DNA of 64,000 bases from Rana temporaria. Lineage: Eukaryota > Chordata > Amphibia > Anura > Ranidae. The stretch is taken from assembly GCF_905171775.1 (NCBI RefSeq), contig NC_053501.1, positions 12,616,844 to 12,680,843 on the forward strand. Reading direction: 5' to 3'. The first letter of the stretch is position 1, and every line of letters begins with the position of its first letter. The notes beneath the pieces are model-generated. The model was given only the letters and a program-made list of their open reading frames with translations. It was not told the DNA's origin and made no database searches. Positions 30,991-42,003 of the stretch are shown one piece after another. The translations under genes and the position numbers were made by a program.

Positions 30991-31440
30991 TGCGAATTTG
31001 ATCCGGTTCAAAAAAGGGTCCTGTTCGAGTTTAGTGCGGTACGAATTTCAGCTCCATAGACTTCTATGGGACTGGGTTGAAATTGAAGTCCAGTGATAAT
31101 ATCACTGCAAAAAAAAGTGCCTAGATTTTATGGAAAATAAAATCGCAGATATGACCACTCCTATCACAAATTCCCACTAAATTCACATTGAAATCGCACA
31201 TGGCAAGCATAAATCGCAATGTGAATTTGTTTAAAATTTGCACCGAATTTGCAGCTCATAAGTGTGAAACAGCAGTGAAGGAAACATGGTAAATAGCGAC
31301 ATCTCGTTTGCACATTGAGCTGCTTATGTTGGTTTGTAAACTTTAATGACAGGTTTTCTTTAATATAGTACTTGACCACATACCGCAGCATGAAGGATTA
31401 TCGAGCTGCGAGTCCTTTCATTTTTGACAAAAGGAGGAAA
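30991..31440. repeat. Diverged repeat and unassigned flank
   Basis: GTTCAAAAAAGGGTCCTG, GTGCGGTACGAATTTC and a TCCATAGACTTCTATGGGAC hairpin (31053-31072) resemble interiors of vertebrate MITEs with GGGTTCACAC ends, but no terminus is present. 31160-31440 is unassigned. Confidence 0.35.
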
Positions 31441-32059
31441 ATGAAAGATGTGTTCGTGAAATGAAATTTTAGATTATTATCCTGGAGAATAATGAGGCTC
31501 CACTGCTTGGCATATTTGGCTAAGTACCCCCTGAGTTTTTCCAGTCTTTAGATCAAAGAATTATTTCTGGAAGCAGAAGATGTGTGAATATATTACTTAT
31601 TCAGAAGTATTTCCTTTGTAACCTAGGTATACCGAGTAAATAATTTAGAATGTCAACAAAGGAGACCTTCAACTAGCCCATGATGTTCTTTTTAATGGGA
31701 TGATAGCATTTCAAAAACAGCCTTTTCTCCTCGTAATATTGTCACATATTATTGATTATCCGCAGAACAGAGGGGATGCGTCAAAGTCTTAAAAGGTTTT
31801 CTAGGCAGATTTCATTCCTAATGAAGATGTTGCAACCTTCTCAGTGGGCTATCTAGCCGCGGGAAGCCTTTTCATCAGATTACACGAGAAAGAGACTTTT
31901 ACAAGCTTAAAGTGTATCTAAACCCAAACACTGAAATCAAATTCTGATCTTGGATGTGTTCTTTTAATGTTAAAAAAGTTTATCTTCCTTTCAAAGTTAT
32001 GACAGGGCAACTCCCCCCCCCCCCCACATGCCAAACCTTACCTATGTCTCTACATTCTA
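31441..32059. other. Low-repeat island, candidate regulatory DNA
   Basis: Complex AT-moderate sequence without recurrence to about 31900, including GATTATTATCCTGGAG and ATTGATTATCC strings. From 31905 simple poly-C and common-repeat texture begins. No reading frame stands out. Confidence 0.35.
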
Positions 32060-32360
32060 GCCTTAATCAAACTTCGGGAGTCTCCGTTCGCAGTTGAAGC
32101 CAGTTGTGGGGAAACGCGTTGGGTGGAGCTATTCCTACGCCATCATACTCATATACTCCAGCCCTTTGGTTTGATCCATGGCTGTGTTATATAAATAATT
32201 AATTTTATATTTTTATATATATATATTTTTTTTGTGGTGCTGTTTTTTCTACCCTCCTATTTTTCTGAATCCCAACTTTCTGGATGAAGTGACTTGCTGT
32301 GTTTTTTTTATGGATGGTACTTGCTGTGATGTTTTAAGTGACTTTTAATACATTTTTGGA
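32060..32360 (+). repeat. P-type repeat, degraded core
   Basis: GTTGAAGCCAGTTG, GGGGAAACGCGTTGGG (GAAAC at 32111) and later TTTTAATACATTTTTGG follow the P layout. CTGANGA is not preserved. T-rich and (TA)n sequence fills 32190-32235. Confidence 0.4.
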
Positions 32361-33004
32361 TTTACTACACTATGAGGATCTTTTTTTCCCACCGTTTCTG
32401 CAGAGTCTATGTATTCAGAAACTAGTGTCCGACATCCTTCAAGCTGAATCTGACTACCGTCTTCTGTGCTATTTGGCCGGGAAAGATAGTTGAAGTTTCT
32501 TCCTCCATCCTGCAAGATAGAAGCACCCCTCCCCAAGTTAAGTGATTCTACATCGGAGCCGGCAGGCTGATGCACATGCCCTTCTGACCTCCTTAATACC
32601 GGGGTTCAACAATTCGGTAAGAGTCAGTATTTTCATTACTTCGATTGAATGTAAAAATTCAAGTTGCTTCAAGATGTCGGGTTGAAATTTGCAGCAATTA
32701 ATGAACTATTGCTTGGAAGCGTCTGGCTGTCAGGAAGTTTTCAGTTCATATCGTTTCTGTTGGGACTTTCATTATTCCAATTATCCATTCCCCTTTTTAT
32801 TCATATATTGATTGGGACAAATTTTTTCCAGACATTGTTTTTTGATTTATTTGGCACAGGGTATACATTGATATACTCTATTCGTGTATGGTTTTTCATC
32901 ACCATTTATGATTTTGATTTAGGGTTATGCACCCTTTGTGTTTGCACAGATAACGTTTGGGGTTGAGCGCCAATTTTTTTGTATGTATGTCTTGTGAGGT
33001 TTAA
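32361..33004. other. Unassigned stretch
   Basis: No repeat family or gene recognised; a Phe/Ile-rich open frame (32664-32966) has no known counterpart and probably reflects T-richness. Confidence 0.3.
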
Positions 33005-33716
33005 GTGCCAAATTCTCAAAAGAGATACGACGGAGTAACTGCTGTTACTCCGTCGTATCCCTGGTCCTAACTATGGAACTGATCCACAGAATCAGTTTCC
33101 CATAGTTAGGACGAAGATCCGACATGTGTAATTGAATTACACTGTCGGATCTTAGGATGCAGTACCGCATCTGCCGCTGGGGGCATTTCGCGTCGAAATG
33201 CCGCCTCGGGTATGCAAATTAGGACTTACGGAGATCCACGAAGCTTTTCAGCTTCGTTTTTTCTCCGTAAGTTTTATTTTGCAAACGCAAAATTAGGGCT
33301 GCTTTTACAAGGTGTAAACTGTTGACACCTTGTAAAAACAGACCTTTCTTGCTCGCGACGCGATTTTTTTTAAATTTAATTTTTTTTTTTGGCGCCGTAT
33401 CTTTTTTTTTTACCCGACGCAACTTTATTGTCCCGTCGCAATCCACAAAGCCCGACGTAACGTAATTTTGCGCTATGCACGTCGGGAAAATGACGTCACG
33501 AGCATGCGCAGTACGGCCGGCGCGGGAGCGCGCCTCATTTAAATGGTAATCGCCCCCCTGGAGAAGAGGAACGCCTTGCGCCGGCCGGATTTAAGTTACA
33601 CCGCTCAAAATTTCTAGGTATGTGCTTTGTGGATCGGGCACTTAGTTAGAGATTTTGCGGCGGTGTAACTTAAATGGAAAAAGTTACGTTGCGCCAGGTT
33701 TTTGAGGATTAGGCCC
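33005..33716. mobile_element. Family B MITE, full length
   Basis: Degraded start TGCCAAATTCTCAAAAG and end GAGGATTAGGCCC. The centre matches 12840-13524 almost block for block (CCGCTGGGGGCATTTCG, GGGCTGCTTTTACAAGG, GAGCATGCGCAGTACG). The 3-bp duplication is unclear because the ends have mutated. Confidence 0.8.
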
Positions 33717-34268
33717 AAAGTATTTAAGCTTTGAATAGGCAGCAACTTCCCCTTATTTATTACTACCTAAAATATTTGTATCCTCTATTTTTAGAGGTCC
33801 TACACAATTTTTGTCTTCACTTAAGAGTGGGTTTAGCGCAGAGTTGTTTTCTTTTTTTGTTTCCTCTACGTTCTAGCCTTACTCAAACTTTTAACCTGGA
33901 GGAATCCTTGAAATAATGTTCAGCTCCTCGGAAGCGAAAATTCATAACTACGTTCATGGTTAGGGATGAACTTAAGGGTTGATCGGAACATGGGTTTGGA
34001 CCAAACCTTGGCTGTCCAGGCCTTCAAAGGTCAAAAAGATGAATCTTCCTTTAAAAGTTATTTTGTGGTAATCCCCCACGCCAAACTTTACTTATGCCCC
34101 TACTATCTAGTTCAGCCTGACTCAAACTTTTTACCCTGGAGGAACTCTTGTAACAATTTTTAGCTCCTAGGTCGGGAACTTGAACCGGACAGCTGTATAA
34201 CTTCCAAAGGGATCCCGGGAACACAGATTGACACACTCACAAGATGAGGTAAAAAAAATATGTCTGTT
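33717..34268. repeat. Two diverged GAGGAAYYCTTG repeat copies
   Basis: 33873-33945 (CTAGCCTTACTCAAACTTTT, GGAGGAATCCTTGAAATAAT) and 34108-34190 (CAGCCTGACTCAAACTTTTT, GGAGGAACTCTTGTAACAAT) are direct copies ~235 bp apart, including flanking CTACG/CTACT blocks. They form a tandem duplication. The family is that of 23740 and 25900. Confidence 0.55.
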
Positions 34269-34271
34269 TGA

Positions 34272-34567
34272 GGCTGGGTTCACACTACTACACTACTTTC
34301 ATCCTACTTTGCTCTGTGTTCAATGTTTCCCTATGAGAGTGTCTTGTAGCGTCCTACACAAGTTGGTCCGACTTTGAAAATGCTCCCTGTACTACTTTTG
34401 GTCCTACATTGATCCTACTTCAGGCCCATTGAATATCATTGAAGTCGGACCAAAGTAGTATCCTGTTAATGAAAGTAGGATGGATGTAGGACCAATGTAG
34501 GATAAATGTAGGACCAATGTAGCAGAGCAAAGTAGGATGAAAGTAGTGTAGTAGTGTGAACCCAGCC
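34272..34567. mobile_element. GGCTGGGTTCACACTAC MITE, full length (296 bp)
   Basis: Ends GGCTGGGTTCACACTACTAC and GTAGTGTGAACCCAGCC; target duplication TGA at 34269-34271 and 34568-34570. Inner sequence repeats GTAGGACCAATGTAGGA-type units. Three-base duplication suggests a PIF/Harbinger-type MITE. It is non-coding. Confidence 0.8.
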
Positions 34568-34710
34568 TGATAAGGGAAATGTCCCTTGGCTTCATACAAA
34601 ATAAAATAATTATGGATTTCAATATATTAGGGTTTAGTTACAGAGAAAAAGGATGGCAATTCTAAGAAAAGGAGTTTACTTCCATATGATGTGTAGCTCG
34701 AGTGTTGTTC

Positions 34711-35167
34711 AGCTGGCTGGAGGAGACGAAGAGATGTCGGAGTACAGCTTGGCTCAGAAGGGACCTTTGAAGCTAAAAGGGGCCGGGGAGCTGAGTGTAG
34801 GCAAGAAAAAGAAAAAGAAAAACCAAGACAAAAACAAACTCGTACAGCAAATGATGACTAGCAAGAAAAATGAGGAGGAAAAAAAAGAAGCCGGCTTTAG
34901 ATAAAAGAACACCAGCTCAGATTGCTTTTGAAAAAATGCAGGAAAAAAGACAAATGAAAAGAATTTTGAAGAAAGCTACAAAAACACACAAACAAAGAGT
35001 CGAGGACTTTAATCGTCACCTGGACATACTGATGGAGAATTAAGACATCCCAAAAGTTAGCTGGACAAAATAAGATTGTTTTTATTTTATTATGTAACTT
35101 CTATATTGTATTTACTTTTTACCATTTGCATCCATGTAAATAAAAGAAATTGCGGGAAAAAAAAAAG
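34711..35167 (+). pseudogene. FAM32A: Processed pseudogene of FAM32A
   Basis: From ATG 34734 the product begins like FAM32A, with the LAQKGPLKLKG segment, a lysine-rich basic run and TSKKNEEEK. An eight-A run at 34879-34886 causes a one-base frameshift; the next frame then reads LDKRTPAQ, FEKMQEKRQ, THKQRVEDFNRHLD and PKVSWTK to the normal stop at 35071. A nonsense codon (TAA, 35041) lies 10 codons before it. The 340-nt span equals ~112 codons plus one base, the normal FAM32A length, without introns. AATAAA (35139) and poly-A (35157-35166) follow. The near-duplicates AGCTCGAGTGTTGTTC (34695) and AGCTCGAATGTTCTC (35172) mark a LINE-type target duplication. FAM32A is a small conserved nuclear protein linked to splicing; this copy is dead. 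Confidence 0.93.
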
Positions 35168-35186
35168 TACAAGCTCGAATGTTCTC

Positions 35187-35204
35187 ACAACAAACCAGCC
35201 ACAC
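35187..35204. other. Short spacer
   Basis: Unremarkable sequence between the retrocopy and the next TTAA element. Confidence 0.3.
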
Positions 35205-35695
35205 TTAAAGCGGGAGTTCCCCCCGAATTTTTTTTTTTAACATTAGATTGATGCTCACTTTGTCAAGGGGAATCGGGTAGTTTTTTTAAAATCGAAGCAG
35301 TACTTACCGTTTTAGAGAGTGATCTTCTCCGCCGCTTCCGGGTATGGTCTTCGGGACTGGGCGTTCCTATTTTATCGACAGGCTTCGGACGGTCGCATAC
35401 ATCACGTCACGAGTAGTCGAAAGAAGCCGGACGTCGGTGCGGCTCTATACGGCGCCTGCGCACCGACGTTCGGCTACTTTGGGAAAATCGTGACGCGATG
35501 TATGCGACCGTCGGAAGCCTGTCAATCAAATAGGAACGCCCAGTCCCGAAGACCATACCCGGAAGCGGCGGAGAAGATCGCTCTCTAAAACGGTAAGTAC
35601 TGCTTCGATTTTAAAAAAACTACCCGATTCCCCTTCACAAAGTGAGCCTCAATCTAATGTTAAAAATTTACTTTTCGGGTGAACCTCCACTTTAA
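35205..35695. mobile_element. Family E T2-like MITE
   Basis: TTAA at 35205-35208 and 35692-35695; ends TTAAAGCGGGAGTTC and GGGTGAACCTCCACTTTAA. The arms contain CGCTTCCGGGTATGG and its complement around the GCGCCTGCGC centre. It is structurally the same as 8550-9070. Confidence 0.85.
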
Positions 35696-35861
35696 TCTAT
35701 TAGCCTAAACATTTCTAGCAAGTAAACACATTCCAAGACAAACTCAGATAATAGGAATAACATGGAAATATACAGAACAGAAACAGCATAGAAACATCAT
35801 TAACCCTTCACTAGGAAGCCCCTATGAAAATAGATTTCTATGTTTATGGATAGGGATGAGC
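35696..35861. other. Unassigned spacer
   Basis: No feature; it ends in TAGGGATGAGC, which resembles a hAT-type terminus. Confidence 0.3.
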
Positions 35862-36315
35862 TTAAAGTGGATGTAAACCCATTTTCATGCTTTCCTAACA
35901 ACTGCCATAGTAGATATCTATAAGGATATATATGCCTCCTGCATATACCTTTCAAATGTCTCCCCTCTGTCTGTTATGATTTCCGAAAAACTGCAGAATC
36001 TGTGGGTGGGTCTGTTGTCCGGAGCTCGGTGGGTGGAGTCGTGATGTCAATAGACTGCCCGCCCTCATCTACACTCCCCTTGTCAATATGCATTTTCTGC
36101 CCCCTGGCTAGTTGATTGGCCAGCTGCCCGCCCACCCGCAAACCGCACCAACCACCCGCCCGCAAACTGCTCCGTCCAGCCCGATCGCTCACTCACCCGC
36201 CCACCGGAAGCCCGCGGAGCCACCCGCTCTTGCTTGCCCGCGGAGTCGCTCACAGAGACGCCCGCTCTCCCAACTGCCCATAAATTGCCCCGTTGCCCCC
36301 CTGGATTCACCCCTG
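35862..36315. mobile_element. T2-like MITE, left part
   Basis: It starts TTAAAGTGGATGTAAACCC, the same subfamily as 23240. The right terminus is replaced by a LINE tail at ~36316. The CCGCCCAC/CCCGC-rich part (36110-36250) is a degenerate GC-rich repeat. Confidence 0.55.
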
Positions 36316-36380
36316 GTTGAATGAATAAATGAATGAAAACTTATATAGCGCAGCACATGCGAATTTAATCGCCTCTGGGC
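36316..36380 (-). mobile_element. LINE 3' tail fragment
   Basis: Minus strand: CCAGAGGCGATTAAATTCGC, ATGTGCTGCGCTATATAAG, then TTTTCATTCATT. This matches the tail after the reverse-transcriptase end at 15449. The ATGAATAAATGAATGAA edge is the A/T-rich terminal repeat. Confidence 0.65.
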
Positions 36381-36384
36381 GCTT

Positions 36385-36566
36385 GTTGTTCCTGTCTCCT
36401 TTGGTATCAAAAGAGATGATATCCAAGTACGTTCCATGAGCAGCTTCCTGGCTGATGAATGCAAATGTTCCTCCAGTATTTTTTGATAACATACTGCATT
36501 CATCTTGCCATCAATTTTTACCAAATTTCCTGTGATCCACTTATGAGCACAACTGTATGTGTACAA
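36385..36566 (-). pseudogene. Tc1-like transposase fragment
   Basis: The minus-strand frame reads GNLVKIDGKMNAVCYQKIL then EEHLHSSARKLL, the segment that precedes the second catalytic aspartate in Tc1-type transposases. Neither DDE residue nor the HTH domain is present. A hAT-like element (36567-37706) interrupts it, and the Tc1 terminus follows on the far side. Confidence 0.65.
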
Positions 36567-37706
36567 TAGACATGTCCACAGCAAAAATTTTCATTTATTT
36601 CTGTTTCGTTTCTGTTTGTTTATCGTGATTCGTAACGAGTAGTAATTTCGTAAGACGTTAGTTATCGTATTCATACTTTTTAGCTTTTCCGTTTCCGTTT
36701 TTTTCTGTTAGTTTATTTTTCGTTGAATCGAGATTAGTATTTTCGTTATATTTTGTATTCTGCCGCGTTCGTATTTTTAAAATGATTTTATTCGTTCCTT
36801 CGTTTTTACGTTGGTTTAATTTTCGTTGTTTTGCTATTCGTATTTACATTATATTTTCCATCATGCCGCGTTCGTATTTTCGTAAGAAATATATTTTCGT
36901 TGCTTTATGATCATTCGTATTTTTGTGTCTAATTTCCTTTGATTGTAAAAACGTACTTTTGTAGATTTTATTGCATTCGTAATTCTGTTAGAATACATTT
37001 TACGTTTATTCGACACACTACTCGTCGTAATTTTGTAATTCGTACTTTACTGCGATTGACTTGACTGTCTTAGCACACACACCCTGTCTAGAATGAAGTC
37101 TGACGTAGAAGAAAACCAAAATATGTCAGATATTACAAATACAAATCTAGAAATGAGATGCACTGCAGTCTAACACAGAAAAAGACACAAGGAGCCAGGA
37201 GGTAATGAGAAAGAAGCTCATTGGGGGAAGGAACAAACCTCTTCAGAGGAAAGGGACAGCGCTCAGTGGCTATTGGTCAATGTCCAGAAATATTTCAGTA
37301 CTAACGAAAGCTAATTTGCATTATTTCGTATTTTCGTTGTTTTCATTTCCGTTTTCCAAAGATTCATAATTTATTTTTCGTTAGTTTTGATTTTCGTTTT
37401 TTATTCTTTGTTCGGCATTTCGGTCGTTTTCTTTTCGATCTTCGAATGTTAGTAAGTTTGCATTTTCATTCATTTTGTTTTTCGTAATTTTTTTTTTTTT
37501 TTGGGTTCTGTATTTTCGTTGTTTCTATGTTTTCGTTTCTTTCTTCTTTCGTATCTTCGTTGTTTTCCATATTCGTTATTTTGAAAATATCGTTATTCGT
37601 TATTAATTGCGCTAAACCGTTCGTTCATTCGTATGTTAAGGAATCAACTAAAATAACGAAAATTGACGGAAAACGTATTCGCAACTAAAAAAATTGCACA
37701 TGTCTA
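36567..37706. mobile_element. hAT-like AT-rich element, full length
   Basis: It starts TAGACATGTCCACAGC and ends TTGCACATGTCTA. Flanks GTGTACAA (36559-36566) and ATGTACAA (37707-37714) agree at 7 of 8 bases, an 8-bp duplication. The arms are TTTCGT/ACGAAA-rich. A complex ~250-bp core (37060-37310) breaks the symmetry. Same family as 14990-15961. No transposase. Confidence 0.75.
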
Positions 37707-37885
37707 ATGTACAATAAAGGTCCTGAAGAAGCAGTAAACTTCACGTGCAGATCAATCAATACATAGATGGTATTATTGTCTTAAATGTCGCAATTGTGTG
37801 ACTATAGAGCCAATGTTGTAACATGACAAAATGTTGAAAATTTCAAGGGGTAGAAATAATTTTTTTCAAGACTCTGTAAATGAAT
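37707..37885 (-). mobile_element. Tc1-like terminus
   Basis: AATAAAGGTCCTGAAGAAGC, CATGACAAAATGTTGAAAAT, TTCAAGGGGTAGAAATAAT and TTTTTCAAGACTCTGTA are the recognisable end of a Tc1-like transposon. It pairs with the transposase fragment before the hAT insertion. The N-terminal coding region between is deleted. Confidence 0.55.
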
Positions 37886-38074
37886 TACAAAATAAATGAA
37901 ATAAAAAATCAATTATTAAAGGAACAAATAAATAAATTAATTAATACACTAATTATGAAATAAATGAGCATAAAAAGAATGAATAAATAAACGATTGGGT
38001 AAGTGGATTGAAACAAGCTTTAATACTCAGAAAAAAAAAGAAAAAAAAACACAAATAAAAAAATAATAATAGTA

Positions 38075-38133
<59 letters not shown>

Positions 38134-38268
38134 TCAATAGAAAAAAATAGGCAGAATCGATGAACCACTTAGTCTTTTTTTTATTTTTTTAAAAAATGAA
38201 CAAATAAAATGAAATAGTTAATAAATTAATAAACTTAACTTTTGTACCTAAGCATTTATTGGTAATGC
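37886..38268. repeat. AT-rich low-complexity with (AAT)n
   Basis: AAATAAAT-type low complexity; an uninterrupted (AAT)n array of about 19 units lies at 38076-38132. Confidence 0.9.
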
Positions 38269-39293
38269 TTAACCGCTTCCCGACCGCCGCATGTAGATAT
38301 ACATCGGCAGAATGGCACGTACAGGCACATTGGCGTACCTGTTACGTCCCTGCCTTTCCGCGGGTCGGGGGTCCGATCGGGACCCCCCCCCCCCCCCCCG
38401 CGCTACATGTGGCGGTCGGATTCCCTCGGGGAGCGATCCGGGACGACGGCGCGGCTATTAGTTTCTAGCCGCTCCGTCGCGATCGCTCCCCGGAGCTGAA
38501 GAACAGGGAGAGCCGTATGTAAACACGGCTTCCCCGTGCTTCACTGTGGCGGCGTATCGATCAAGTCGAGTCATCCCTTTTATAGGGAGACTCGATCGAT
38601 GACGTCAGTCCTACAGCCACACCCCCCTACAGTTGTAAACACACACTAGGTGAACACTAAATCCTACAGCGCCCCCTTGTGTTTAACTCCCAAACTGCAA
38701 CTGTCATTTTTACAATAAACAATGCAATTTAAATGCATTTTTTGCTGTGAAAATGATAATGGTCCCAAAAATGTGTCAAAATTGTCCGAAGTGTCCGCCA
38801 TAATGTCGCAGTGACGAAAAAAATCGCTGATCGCCGCCATTAGTAGTAAAAAAAAAAAATTTATAAAAATGCAATAAAACTATCCCCTATTTTGTAAGCG
38901 CTATACATTTTGCGCAAACCAATCGATAAACGCTTATTGCGATTTTTTTTACCAAAAATAGGTAGAAGAATACGTATCGGCCTAAACTGAGGATTTTTTT
39001 TTTTTATATATATATATGTTTTTGGGGGATATTTATTATAGCAAAAAGTAAAAAATATTGAATTTTTTTCAAAATTGTCGCTCTATTTTGGTTTATAGCG
39101 CAAAAAATAAAAACCGCAGAGGTGATCAAATACCACCAAAAGAAAGCTCTATTTGTGGGAAAAAAGGATGCCAATTTTGTTTGGGAGCCACGTCGCACGA
39201 CCGCGAAATTGTCTGTTAAAGCGACGCAGTGCCGAATTGTAAAAACCCCTTGGGTCATGTAGCAGCATATTGGTCCGGTCCTTAAGTGGTTAA
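38269..39293. mobile_element. Family A repeat, complete
   Basis: TTAA at both edges (38269-38272, 39290-39293); starts TTAACCGCTTCCCGACCGC and ends GGTCCTTAAGTGGTTAA. Blocks in order: GC-rich left arm with GATCGCTCCC, GTCCCAAAAATGTGTCAAAA, GATCGCCGCCATTAGTAG, CAATCGATAAACGCTTATTG, TACCACCAAAAGAAAGC, GACGCAGTGCCGAATTG. This is the best reference copy in the window. It is non-coding. Confidence 0.85.
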
Positions 39294-39998
39294 TCATTTC
39301 ATCAATGTTACTAGATATATATTGCCTGCTTATTGTTATACTGCACTATGTTCCACGCAATACTTCTTTTATATGAAATTCCCAGCATGAGCCTGTGCAC
39401 TACCCAGAATTATGAAGCAGCCCCCCCAGTCTGCAGTCTCTCTGTGTGCATTGTATACTGTGTAGCTTTTACAGTGGGATATTTCAGGCACTGGGAAGAA
39501 TGGAAGAAGTGTGTACACAGCACTCCCAGTTCCTGCAGAGTGTAGGCGTGTGTTAGAAAGCAAAGCACGGACTATGCAAAGATTCTATTTTAGACTCAAA
39601 TAATGCAGTCATAATAAAGCAGATATATTTATTTATTTATTTTTTGGACGCAGGGATTCTTATAGACTCAAAATCTGGCTGCTGGGGAAAATTCATTTTT
39701 TCTGCAGGTAAACAAAGTTCTTTCAAAGCAGAAATCCAACTAAAAATAACAAAATAAAAATAAATATCTTAATAAAAGATAAAATAAATAAACCAGCTTT
39801 GGCTGCAACATTTATTTTTGATCCAGAGATTTTCCCAGTCCTTTTTTTTTTCTGCCACTAGATGTCCTCGGTCTAATGGCCAGCATCACACAACCCACTT
39901 GCTCTGAGTCCAGGTCATCCTAGACTCACCCCCAGCTGATTGGCTCCTGGCACCACTTCTTCCTGTCCAGATCTGTTGTACACTGCTTGCATAAAAAT
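39294..39998. other. Unassigned stretch
   Basis: No family recurs; several short AT-rich runs. No good reading frame. Confidence 0.3.
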
Positions 39999-40508
39999 AT
40001 ACCGTATTTATCGGGGTATAGCGCACTCCCGCGTATAGTGCGCACCCCTAAAGTTGCCCCAATTCCTGTGGAAAAAAGATTTTTTTGTACTTACAGTTTT
40101 GGTGTCTTGCGCGGCGTCCATCGGCGGCCTCGTCGGGTCCGGCTTCCGTCTGCGGCTTCGGGTGTCCTCTTCGTCGGGTCCGGCGTCCTTCTGCGGCGTC
40201 CTCGCGTCCTCCCCGCTCGTTTCCCGCGCCGAGTTTGAATACTGCGCCGACATATACCGAGCGCAGTACACTCGTGTATCGTTGGGCAGGCTCGGCAACT
40301 CTCGCGCTGACGTCCTGTACGTCCAGGACGTCAGCGCGAGAGGAGCCGAGACTGCCCGACTATACACGAGTGTACTGCGCTCGGTATATGCCGGCGCTGT
40401 ATTCAAACTCAGCGCGGGAAAGCGGGTATCGGCGTATACCGCGCACCCACGATTTTGCCCTGATTTTCAGGGCAAAAAAGTGCGCGGTATATGCCGATAA
40501 ATACGGTA
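39999..40508. mobile_element. TACCGTATTTATCGG MITE with a long central palindrome
   Basis: Ends ATACCGTATTTATCGGGG and GCCGATAAATACGGTA, with TA at each edge. The interior is a nearly perfect ~85-bp-arm palindrome: GAGCGCAGTACACTCGTG on the left, CACGAGTGTACTGCGCTC on the right, and GACGTCCTGTACGTCCAG at the centre. GC-rich arms give overlapping open frames on both strands, which I do not regard as genes. Confidence 0.8.
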
Positions 40509-40563
40509 CTTGATGATGTATTAATGAATACAGGGCTGCATTTTTACTTCCTGGAGTTCAGCT

Positions 40564-41704
40564 TTAATCACTTGTCGACCGCACGATAGTGGAATGGCGG
40601 CTACAGCGCGGTCGTCCAGTTCTGGGAGGGCGTCTATTGAGGTCCCCCCAGAACCGCACGCATCCGGGGTGCAATGTGATTGCGGTGTCCATTGGACACA
40701 ACTGATTACAGATCGGGGTAACAAGACAATCACAGAGGCCCTTTACCACCTGATCAGCTGTCTCCAATCACATTTGATCACGATGTAAACACATTTTCTG
40801 GTTATCTAAGGAGAGGAGAAGTGTGAAAGGGGACATCTACACTAATAATCATGGCACTGATCCTGAATGTCTAGATTATTAGTGCAGACGCAACAGTGCC
40901 CATCAGTGCTGCCAATCATTGCCCATCAGTTCTGACAATTCGTGACCATCAGTGCCACTTATCAGTGCTCCCTCATCAGTGCCACATACCAGTGCCCTTC
41001 AGTGCTGCCTATTTTAGCTAATCAGTGCCTATCGGTGCCACATATCAGTGCCCATCAGTGCCACACATCAGTGCAGCATCATCAATGCCCATCAGTACCC
41101 ATCAATGCTGCCTATCAGTGCCCAACAGTGTCACCCCATCAGTGCAGCCAATCAGTGCCCATCAGTGCTGCATATCAATGCCCATCAGTGCCGCCTCATC
41201 AGTGCCCATCACTGCTGCCTATCAGTGCCCAACAGTGTCACTCCATCAGTGCAGTCAATCAGTGCCCATCAGTGCTGCATATCTGTGCCCATCAGTGTCG
41301 CCCCATCAGTGAAGGAGAAAAAAAAAATTTGTTTGCAAAATTTTATAACAGAAACTAATAAAAACATTTTTTTTTATTTGTTTAGAAAAAAAATCTCAGT
41401 CGTGATTAAATACCACCAAAAGAAAGCTTTATTTGTGTGAAAACAAATGCTAAAAATGTCATACGAGTACAGCGTTGCATGACCGCGCAATTGTCATTCA
41501 AAGTGCGACAGCGCTGAAATTTGAAAATTAGCCTGGGCAGGAAGGGGGGGGGGGGTTGATTTGTGGGGGAAAAAAAATATATCATTTTTATTTGGGTACA
41601 GTGTTGCATGATCACGCAATTATCAGTTAAGTAATGCAGTGCCTTATCGCTAATAATGGCATGATCATGAAGGGGAATAAATCTTCCGGGGGCCAAGTGG
41701 TTAA
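40564..41704. mobile_element. Family A2, complete, with internal minisatellite
   Basis: TTAA at 40564-40567 and 41701-41704; starts TTAATCACTTGTCGACCGC and ends GGCCAAGTGGTTAA. The right third holds the same TACCACCAAAAGAAAGC and AATGCAGTGCC blocks as family A. The middle is the GTGCCCATCA minisatellite. A is therefore the array-less form of the same element. Confidence 0.75.
40895..41310. repeat. GTGCCCATCAGTGCTGCC minisatellite
   Basis: Modules GTGCCCATCA, GTGCTGCCTATCA and GTGCCACATATCA repeat over ~415 bp. A ~125-bp higher-order block (41108-41232 and 41221-41300, both with CAACAGTGTCACYCCATCAG) recurs. Three open frames, all of repeat origin, run through it. Confidence 0.9.
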
Positions 41705-41881
41705 CTACTTGATGCCATTGCTATAGTTGAAAGATGGCTACAGCACAGGCTTAAATTGCCGGGGAGGACATCCTGTGATGGAGTTAATAAAATTATTATT
41801 TTGTGTTTATGTTATTTTTCTCCTAACCACTCAAATATTGCTTTCCTTTCTTATATTGTTTTATTTCTTTTATTTCTTGAT

Positions 41882-41944
<63 letters not shown>

Positions 41945-42003
41945 CGTGTTCCAGTATTCTGTGAGAGGACACTATTATTTTCCTTAAAAAAGTCATTATA
42001 GAG
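41701..42003. repeat. A start fragment and (TA)n tract
   Basis: TTAACTACTTGATGCCATTG is another A-type start sharing the previous element's TTAA; it fades by 41790. (CA)n/(TA)n of ~57 bp lies at 41882-41939. Confidence 0.7.

Noticed and set aside
34653..34733. Upstream ATG extending the FAM32A-like frame
   Set aside because: The extra residues come from host DNA before the retrocopy; the true FAM32A start is at 34734 and the 5' boundary is at ~34711.
40008..40513. Long frames on both strands (Arg/Ser/Ala-rich)
   Set aside because: They mirror each other across a GC-rich palindrome of a MITE.
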